Assembly: GCA_029553505.1 (NCBI GenBank)
Contig: JAKPKY010000113.1
Coordinates: forward strand, 1-64,000
Source: Planctomycetota bacterium
GTDB lineage: Bacteria > Planctomycetota > Phycisphaerae > SM23-33
DNA length: 64,000 bases
Reading direction: 5' to 3'
The notes beneath the pieces were generated by a model. That model did no database searches. It had not been told where the DNA came from and saw only the letters and a list, made by a program, of their open reading frames with translations. This document shows, in pieces, positions 57,015-64,000 of this stretch; position 1 is the first letter of the stretch; every line of letters starts with the position of its first letter. Both the position numbers and the translations under genes were made by a program.

Positions 57015-57656
57015 TCAGTCGAACCCGGCCTGTCGGAGCTTTTCGAGCGTCAGTCCGCCGCCCGGCGTGCCGAGGCGTCCCAGGCACTTCAGCACGTATT
57101 TCCCGATGACGTCGGTCTCGACGTTCACGCGTCCGCCGACCTTCAGCCGGCCGAGGGTCGTCTCCGCCAGCGTCGTCGGGATCAGCGCCACGCTGAACCG
57201 CTCTTCCGTCACGTCCACGAGCGTCAGCGACACGCCGTCCAGCGCCACCGAACCCTTGGGCACCATCTGGGCGGTCAGGTCGCGCGGGGCGGCGAAGTCC
57301 AGCACCCACTGCCCGCCGCGACGAATGGCGCGAAGTTCCGCCTGCCCGTCCACGTGCCCCTGCACGATATGCCCGTCCAGCGCGTCGCCCGCGCGAAGCG
57401 ATCGCTCCAGGTTCACGCCCGCCCCAACGCTCAGTTCGCCCAGGGTGGTGCGGGCGAGGGTCTCGGCTACAACGTCAAACTCGGCCGCGGCGCCCTCGAT
57501 GGCGCAGGCGGTCAGGCATGCGCCGTTGACGGCTACGCTGTCGCCCAACGCCAGTCCTTCCGCCAGCGGGCCCAGGTCGATGCGCAGTCGCCGCCCCGCC
57601 GGGCTCGCAGCCGCCGAGAGCACCTTTCCGACATGTCGCACGATTCCGGTAAACAT
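57015..57656 (-). CDS. ribE: Riboflavin synthase alpha subunit
   Basis: MFTGIVRHVGKV, DSVAVNGACLTA, IVQGHVDGQAEL, GSVALDGVSLTL. Confidence 0.93.
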   Translation of the reverse strand: MFTGIVRHVGKVLSAAASPAGRRLRIDLGPLAEGLALGDSVAVNGACLTACAIEGAAAEFDVVAETLARTTLGELSVGAGVNLERSLRAGDALDGHIVQGHVDGQAELRAIRRGGQWVLDFAAPRDLTAQMVPKGSVALDGVSLTLVDVTEERFSVALIPTTLAETTLGRLKVGGRVNVETDVIGKYVLKCLGRLGTPGGGLTLEKLRQAGFD

Positions 57657-57784
57657 GGCATCCTCGCGTCGCGGCAGCCGGCTGCCGCCGCCTCGCCGGG
57701 GCAAAAACCCACTCGCCCCAGGGCGAAAATGTTATAATAGTCAGGCCCGGGCCGCGTTAATGTATTGTAAGCGAAGGTACTGAG

Positions 57785-58720
57785 ATGACGGAACTTGAAA
57801 AACTCGCCGCCCTCCGGAACAACATCGAATCGGTCCTCCTGGGCAAGCACGAGGCGGTCCGCCAGGTCCTCGTGGCGCTGCTGGCCAGGGGACACGTCCT
57901 GCTGGAAGACGTCCCCGGCGTCGGGAAGACCGTCCTGACCCGCGCCATCGCCCGGTCCATCGACTGCCAGTTCAGCCGCATCCAGCTCACCCCCGACCTG
58001 CTGCCCAGCGACATCCTGGGCGTCAGCGTCTACGACTCGGCGACGGGAGAGTTCACCTTCAAGCGCGGGCCGATCTTCGCGCACATCCTGCTGGCCGACG
58101 AGATCAACCGCACCACCCCGCGCACCCAGAGCGCCCTGCTGGAGGCGATGAACGAGTCGCAGGTCTCCACCGACGGGAAGACCTACCCCCTGGGCCCGCC
58201 GTTCATGGTGCTGGCGACGCAGAACCCCTACGAGTTCGAGGGAACGTATTTCCTACCGGAAAACCAGCTCGACCGGTTCATGATCCGCGTACGGGTGGGC
58301 TACCCGGACAAGGGGACCGAGCGGGAGATTCTCAAGACCCAGCCGGCGCGGACGCGCCTGGGAGCGCTGCGCCCGGTGATGGGCGTGGGCGACGTGATCG
58401 CGTTGCAGGACCGGGTGTTGACGGTGCGGGTGGACGACGCGATCCTGGACTACATTCTGGCCATCGCCGAGGCGACCCGCCGCAGCGACGAACTGACCAT
58501 CGGGGTCTCGCCGCGCGGTTCGCTGTCGCTGACCCAGGCGGCGCGGGCGTCGGCGATGCTGGACGGGCGCGAGTACGTCGTGCCGGACGACGTCAAGGCG
58601 CTCGCCACGCCTGTCTGCGCCCACCGCCTGCTGACCCGCGCGTTCACGCACGACGGATCCGCCGCAGCCGCCGAGGCCATCTTCGAGAAAATCCTCGAGA
58701 CCATTCCCGTTCCCCAGTGA
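57785..58720 (+). CDS. MoxR family AAA+ ATPase
   Basis: VLLEDVPGVGKTVL Walker A, ILLADEINRTTPRTQSALLEAMNE. Confidence 0.95.
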   Translation: MTELEKLAALRNNIESVLLGKHEAVRQVLVALLARGHVLLEDVPGVGKTVLTRAIARSIDCQFSRIQLTPDLLPSDILGVSVYDSATGEFTFKRGPIFAHILLADEINRTTPRTQSALLEAMNESQVSTDGKTYPLGPPFMVLATQNPYEFEGTYFLPENQLDRFMIRVRVGYPDKGTEREILKTQPARTRLGALRPVMGVGDVIALQDRVLTVRVDDAILDYILAIAEATRRSDELTIGVSPRGSLSLTQAARASAMLDGREYVVPDDVKALATPVCAHRLLTRAFTHDGSAAAAEAIFEKILETIPVPQ

Positions 58721-58735
58721 TCGCGGAGATGTCCC

Positions 58736-59905
58736 ATGCCCCAGCGCCGCCCCAGGGCTATTCCGACGCGCTTCCGCCTGACCGGCGCGGGATGGGCGTT
58801 CCTCGGCATCAGCCTGCTGGTGGGCGTGGTGGCCGTCCGCAACCCCAACGCGATGATGTACGTCCTGTTCGGCGTGATGATGGGCTGCCTGCACATGTCC
58901 GCGGTCATCGCGCGCCGATCGGTCCTTGCGGTGGAGATCCATCGCGAGGTTCCCGACCGCGCCTGGCAGAACCAGACGGTGCATTTCGGGTACTTCCTGC
59001 GGAACATCCGCCGGCGCACCCCCTGCCTGGGTTTGAAGGTCGAGGAACTCGCGCCCGAGGGCATCGAGAAGGCGGCGGGGTATTGCGTCCACCTGCCCTC
59101 GCGCAGCGTGTTCCGGGCGGGCGCCCGCTTCATCGCGCACCGGCGGGGGCGCATCCGCCTGCACGAGGTGCAACTGGGCACGCGGTTTCCTTTCGGGCTG
59201 GTGGACGCGTTCATCCGCCTGCCGCGCAGCGCGTCGCTGGTCATCTGGCCGGCGAAAGGGCGCATCCGGCGCGAACTGCTTCTCCGCGGCGCAGTGGAGA
59301 CGTCGTCGTTCGCCCCCAGCCCCGCCACCGGCGGGCAGGACGAGTTCTTCGGGCTGCGCGAGTATCGCCCCGATGACAACCCGCGGTGGATCCACTGGCG
59401 GCGTTCCGCCACCCGCCGCACGCCTGTCGTTCGCGAGATGGCCAAGCCGCTGCCCGAAATGCTCTACGTGATGCTGGACACCCACACACGGGACCTTTCG
59501 GAACTGGGACTGGCACGCCGGGAACGCATGATCCGCTTCGCCGCCACGCTGATCGACCGGGCGTTCGTGCGGGGATACAAGGTGGGCCTGGCGTTCGCGC
59601 GGCGACTCGACGCCGCCGTATACCCGGCGGAAATGGGGCGCGGACACCGGCGCGACCTGCTCGATGCGCTGGCGGATGTCGAGACGCAGCAGGACCTGCC
59701 CCTGGACCGGGCGATCTCCCTGCTGCCCCGCGGGATGTTCCACCAGGCGCAGGTGGTGCTCGTCACCCCCGACGACCGCAAGCTCCCGGATGAACCCCTC
59801 CGCGCCGTCCGTCGCGCCTGCCGACACCTGACCGTCCTGGACTCGGAGCAACTGGACCGGATCTTCGAGGACAACGTCCATCCCTCCCAAGAGGAGGCCT
59901 CCTGA
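58736..59905 (+). CDS. DUF58 domain-containing protein
   Basis: TM pair then DEFFGLREYRPDDNPRWIHWRRSATRRTPVVREM. Confidence 0.93.
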   Translation: MPQRRPRAIPTRFRLTGAGWAFLGISLLVGVVAVRNPNAMMYVLFGVMMGCLHMSAVIARRSVLAVEIHREVPDRAWQNQTVHFGYFLRNIRRRTPCLGLKVEELAPEGIEKAAGYCVHLPSRSVFRAGARFIAHRRGRIRLHEVQLGTRFPFGLVDAFIRLPRSASLVIWPAKGRIRRELLLRGAVETSSFAPSPATGGQDEFFGLREYRPDDNPRWIHWRRSATRRTPVVREMAKPLPEMLYVMLDTHTRDLSELGLARRERMIRFAATLIDRAFVRGYKVGLAFARRLDAAVYPAEMGRGHRRDLLDALADVETQQDLPLDRAISLLPRGMFHQAQVVLVTPDDRKLPDEPLRAVRRACRHLTVLDSEQLDRIFEDNVHPSQEEAS

Positions 59906-62172
59906 TGCCGCTCCGAAGCTTCACCCAGGCGGAACTCCTCGTCACCGAACGCAAGAGGTTCGAGAGGCCCTTGCTGCTGATGATTTGGCTGGGGATCCTC
60001 CTGTTCAGCCTGCGCGATCCCGCGGGGAACCTGTTCTTCCTCCTGCTGGCCACCCTCGCCGTCGGAGTCAACGTCCTGGCGAGTCAGCGGGGACACGAAG
60101 TCTACGTCCATCGCGTGTTCGTCAACACGGGCGTGTTGATGGCCGCCGCGGCCCTGATCGTCGAGCTGTTCAGGAACACCGAGTCTCTCGAAGCCCTCGG
60201 GCATTTCATGATCCTGATCCAGCTGTGCAAGCTGTTCGAGCGGAAAACCAACCGCGACTACGTGCAGATGCTCCTGCTGAGCCTGCTGCTGGTGCTGGGC
60301 GCCACGCTGCGGACCGGCGCGCTGTGGTACGCGATCCTGCTGGTCGTCTACCTGCTGGTGGCCTGTTATACGGCCATGATTTTCACCCTCAAACGGGGCC
60401 TGGACGCCGTGGCGGCCGATCGCCTGTCGAACGAGCGCGCCCCGCTGGAGGCGCGGCGCCTGGCGTGGAACGTCGGTCGGCACTGGCCGGCGCGGGCACT
60501 GCGAAGGCGGGTGGCGCTGGTGATGGCCGGGGCGCTGGCGACCGGTGTGCTGGTGTTTCTGGCGGCGCCGCATGGTTCCCTCACGGCCGAAGATATCGGA
60601 GCCCGTGATCCCAAGGCGATCACCGGATTTCCCGACACCATCCGCCTCGGGCAGGCGCGGCAGGTGTACCAGTCCGATCGCGTCGTCATGAAGGTCCGTC
60701 TGGGAACCGACGAGCCCGGCCGAGCCCTCCCCCCCACCGCCTATTACCTGCGACTGCGGGCCTACTCCTTCTATGAGAACTCGCAGTGGCTCTCCGGTCC
60801 TTCGCTGGGATTCTACGGCGTCCAAACCCCTTGGACTCCGAACCCCCCGCCCGATGCGCTGCTGGAAGGGGCGTTGCTCCAGGAGGTGGCGGCGATTTCC
60901 TGGTTGACGCCGGGCGGATTCGCCGCGTACGCGCCCGTCAAGGTCGAAAGCGACGACGCAAAAATCCGCATCTCGCCCCAGTTGGATCTCACCCTGATGC
61001 CCCACGCGCATACGACGACCATGATCCGCTACCGCGTCTGGTCCTGGCTGACCCTGAACCCCGCACAACGGGAATACCTGGCCGGACTGCGGAAGGAATT
61101 CGGCCTCGGAACGCCGAGAACCGGCGCGTACGTTCACCCGCGCGTCAACGAACTGGCGAGGAAATGGTGCGACGATTTGCTCCAAAAGCGAGAGCAAGGC
61201 GGGGAATCGCGCGAGCAGCTCGATCTGGCGATCGCCTCACGGCTGGCTGGCAGGCTTAAGAGCTCGTTCCGCTACACACTGGACCTCAGCAAGGCCGACT
61301 ATTCCCGCGACGGCGTGGAGGACTTCCTGTTCCACATGAAACGCGGGCACTGCGAGTATTTCGCCACGGCGATGGCGGTCATGTGCAACGCGCTGGACGT
61401 GCGGGCGCGCCTGGTCATCGGGTTCCACGTGGACCCCACGGGACTCAGCGGAGACCTGCTGCTCGTGCGCGAGCGCGACGCGCACGCCTGGGTCGAGGTT
61501 TTCACGCCCACCTCTGACTGGGTCCTGTTCGACCCAACCCCCTCCGCGAGCGAACCGGCTTCCTCTTCCTGGTGGCAGTCTGTCAACGACTTCTGGGAGA
61601 GTCTGGCGTTCAGCTGGCGCGAACGGGTGATCGGGTTCGACAGTTTCGCCCGTCGCAACCTCTGGCAGGCAATCGGCAAGCGCCTCGCCGACGCGTGGAA
61701 CGCGGTCGTCGCCGCCTGCGTTGCGCTGGGCAGCGCCCTGTGGAACCTGCTGGTCAACGGCCGGCTGGACACGCCGGTGATCTGGCTGGTGGCGGTCCTG
61801 GCCCTCGCCACGGTGGGCATCGAGGCGTTCCTCGTATTCCGCCACGTGTTCCGATGGCGCCGCCAACGCCGCCTGGCGCAGAGTCGTTACGCGGTTCCGC
61901 TGTCGCACCTGAAGTTCATCCAACGGCTCTTTGACGCCCTGGAGCGTCAGGGGGTTTCGTTGCGTGTCGAACAGACACCGCTGGCCGCCGCCCGCGCCGC
62001 AGCCCGAACGCTGAACCTGCCCGCCTCTACCTTGGAGGAAATCGTGGCGTTCTACTACCGCCTGCGATGGGGCCGGCATCGCGCCGAGGAGGAAGAAATC
62101 CGCCGCGTGGACGGACAGGTGGACGGCATCCTGCGCCGCCTTGCCGAGCAGACCGCCGCCGTCCGCGCCTGA
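59905..62172 (+). CDS. TgpA-like DUF3488/transglutaminase-like membrane protein
   Basis: DFLFHMKRGHCEYFATAMAVMCNALDVRARLVIGFHVD...DAHAWVEVFTPTSDWVLFDPTPS; C-terminal DUF4129-like part. Confidence 0.92.
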   Translation: MPLRSFTQAELLVTERKRFERPLLLMIWLGILLFSLRDPAGNLFFLLLATLAVGVNVLASQRGHEVYVHRVFVNTGVLMAAAALIVELFRNTESLEALGHFMILIQLCKLFERKTNRDYVQMLLLSLLLVLGATLRTGALWYAILLVVYLLVACYTAMIFTLKRGLDAVAADRLSNERAPLEARRLAWNVGRHWPARALRRRVALVMAGALATGVLVFLAAPHGSLTAEDIGARDPKAITGFPDTIRLGQARQVYQSDRVVMKVRLGTDEPGRALPPTAYYLRLRAYSFYENSQWLSGPSLGFYGVQTPWTPNPPPDALLEGALLQEVAAISWLTPGGFAAYAPVKVESDDAKIRISPQLDLTLMPHAHTTTMIRYRVWSWLTLNPAQREYLAGLRKEFGLGTPRTGAYVHPRVNELARKWCDDLLQKREQGGESREQLDLAIASRLAGRLKSSFRYTLDLSKADYSRDGVEDFLFHMKRGHCEYFATAMAVMCNALDVRARLVIGFHVDPTGLSGDLLLVRERDAHAWVEVFTPTSDWVLFDPTPSASEPASSSWWQSVNDFWESLAFSWRERVIGFDSFARRNLWQAIGKRLADAWNAVVAACVALGSALWNLLVNGRLDTPVIWLVAVLALATVGIEAFLVFRHVFRWRRQRRLAQSRYAVPLSHLKFIQRLFDALERQGVSLRVEQTPLAAARAAARTLNLPASTLEEIVAFYYRLRWGRHRAEEEEIRRVDGQVDGILRRLAEQTAAVRA

Positions 62173-63999
62173 TCACCTCGCCGGACGGGTTCCCAACCAC
62201 TTCAACCGATCCGCCGCGGGCTCGATGAACGGGCTGACCGGTGCGCCGGTGACGCGCTTGAAATACGTCTCCGCCGGCGAAACGTCGGGGCGCTTCCGCA
62301 ACTGGGGCTTCTGGAGCACGAGTCTGCCCAGCTCGTAGTTGGCCTCGATGGCGGCGTCGTTCAATTCGCGAGACAGCGCGATCAGCGCCTCGACGCGATC
62401 CCGCTCGCTGGGGGCGGTCATCGCCAGCGCCAGGCGGAGGTTGTCCTCCATCCGCGTCTTTTCCGCCTGGAGCGATGGATCCTGCATGATCGCCAGCAGT
62501 TGCCCGTAATAGTTGTCCGCCAGGGGATTGGCCTGAAGGTACTCCGCGAGCACCGTTGCGGTCGCCGGATCGTCCGCCGCCTGGTTTTCCCGGATCAGCC
62601 AGAGCAGCCTGGCCGCCGCCAGGCGCACCTCGGCGGCATAGTCCCGCAAAGGGACCGCGGGGGGCTCCTCGAACACCTCCCCGGCGCGGGTGTATCCTCC
62701 GGGCCTTGGGGTTTCGTTCGCGTAGCTCGTAAGACGGCTCTCGCTTTTTTCGAGCGCCTCGTCGGCCAGGGTAATCCGTCGGGACCTCTCCTCGTCGGTG
62801 AGTTTCTCCCGCGGTCGGGCCAAGCTTCGCACCAGGAACTCGGCGATCCGGAACTCGGCGAAGGCCGCCTGCGGCGTGCCGGGGAAGTCCTTTGTCAGCG
62901 CCTCCCAGGCGGGTCGGGAGGTCGGCAGCGCGTAGCGGGCACTGTAGCGGATGAGCCCTTCGTCAAACGCGCGGCGGTCCAACTGGAGCGACAGACACTG
63001 CGCACGGATCCATGCGACCTCGGCGCTGCGGGGCCCGGGCGGATATCGCCGGAGGAACCGCTCGCATTGCTCGATCAGTTGCCCCTTCCGTTTGGTCAGC
63101 AGGTCGCGGGCATGGTCCAGAAGCTGCGGCTCGGTGACGCCCAGGGCGCCAACCTGCCGCGCCCATTCCTCACGGGCCACGGCGGGAAAGATCGCGTCGT
63201 TCGCCGAGAGGGGCGACCGGAATTCCCCCGCGCCATCGAGCAGTTCCGACAGTTTGAGCGTGGTGATCCGGGCATAGGCCAGCTCGCGCGGTCCGACCCG
63301 GGTGTAAAACACGGCCGTCGGGGCGGCGAGCATCACCGTCAGCACCGGCCAGACGACGCCCGGACGGAACCGCGTCAGGCGCGCCAGCGACAGGACCAGC
63401 GTCGCGGCGATGATCGCGGCGACCAGCGCCACCAGGAACGGAACCAGCAGCAGCCAGCGCTGGAGCGGCACGATGGCGGCGTCCACCCCCGCGTAGGCGG
63501 ACAGGCCCAGGTAGGCAGCCAGCGGCGCCAGACCCAGCAACACGGCGACAAAAGGCATGTCGCTGCGCAGACGGGTTCGCGCCGCCAGCGCGCAACCCAG
63601 CGCGAGCGTCAGGCCCAGCAGCGGCGCATGCCCCACCGCGATGACGATGACCACGAAAATCGCCGCGAAGCCCGCGCGATAAAGCACGGCCACGAGGATC
63701 GGAACGAAGATGACCGTCGCCAGCAGCAGACCCGTCACCAGGATCATCCAGGGATGCGTGAAAATGCTCAACGGGCTGACCAGCACCGCCCCCAGGGGCG
63801 TGACCAGGTCGTGACGGTACGCCTGGGCGGAGAAATCCAGCCATTCGCCGCGGAACAGGTACTGCCAGAAGGCGTTGACCGCCAGGAATCCGACGACGTT
63901 CAGCAGCATGAACCCACCGAGGCGCCACCAGCTGGTGGGGCGCAGCAGCGGGGCACTGCCCCGGTGGTGGTCATAGTCCCGCGTACTTGTCTCAGCCAT
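62173..63999 (-). CDS. Large membrane protein of unknown function
   Basis: 608 aa, several TM segments then long helical soluble region; stop abuts the convergent gene. Confidence 0.65.
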   Translation of the reverse strand: MAETSTRDYDHHRGSAPLLRPTSWWRLGGFMLLNVVGFLAVNAFWQYLFRGEWLDFSAQAYRHDLVTPLGAVLVSPLSIFTHPWMILVTGLLLATVIFVPILVAVLYRAGFAAIFVVIVIAVGHAPLLGLTLALGCALAARTRLRSDMPFVAVLLGLAPLAAYLGLSAYAGVDAAIVPLQRWLLLVPFLVALVAAIIAATLVLSLARLTRFRPGVVWPVLTVMLAAPTAVFYTRVGPRELAYARITTLKLSELLDGAGEFRSPLSANDAIFPAVAREEWARQVGALGVTEPQLLDHARDLLTKRKGQLIEQCERFLRRYPPGPRSAEVAWIRAQCLSLQLDRRAFDEGLIRYSARYALPTSRPAWEALTKDFPGTPQAAFAEFRIAEFLVRSLARPREKLTDEERSRRITLADEALEKSESRLTSYANETPRPGGYTRAGEVFEEPPAVPLRDYAAEVRLAAARLLWLIRENQAADDPATATVLAEYLQANPLADNYYGQLLAIMQDPSLQAEKTRMEDNLRLALAMTAPSERDRVEALIALSRELNDAAIEANYELGRLVLQKPQLRKRPDVSPAETYFKRVTGAPVSPFIEPAADRLKWLGTRPAR

Positions 64000-64000
64000 G

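Overview
This is a GC-rich bacterial chromosome segment. Gene content (DUF4159/DUF58/MoxR genes, DNRLRE proteins, abundant short intergenic repeats) suggests a Planctomycetota, perhaps Phycisphaerae-like; that placement is inference. Recognisable genes include a YjbQ protein, a TIGR03960-type radical SAM protein, a MraY/WecA-like transferase, an O-antigen ligase-like protein, DUF190+crcB, ispD and a complete rnfCDGEAB cluster with apbE nearby. Further along are queF/queC, yidC, tsaB, truD, a PduO-type cobalamin adenosyltransferase, gyrB, B12-dependent nrdJ, a beta-helix protein with three DNRLRE modules and prfB with a +1 frameshift site. The right part holds two tandem squalene-cyclase-fold/DUF4159 paralogs, acyl-CoA dehydrogenase with etfAB, pdxA, ribE and a MoxR-DUF58-transglutaminase cluster. 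The most interesting observations outside ordinary genes are: (1) an AT-rich RusA-like resolvase gene tightly bracketed by inverted 28-nt copies of a repeat that also occurs as a bare palindrome elsewhere in the window; (2) a probable small RNA (~7365-7434) with a near-consensus promoter, three hairpins and a terminator; (3) tandem NrdR boxes 32 bp apart upstream of nrdJ; (4) an in-frame heptamer-repeat insertion inside queC; (5) several families of palindromic MITE-like intergenic repeats stacked into islands. All calls come from reading the sequence and the supplied ORF translations; no database search was run.
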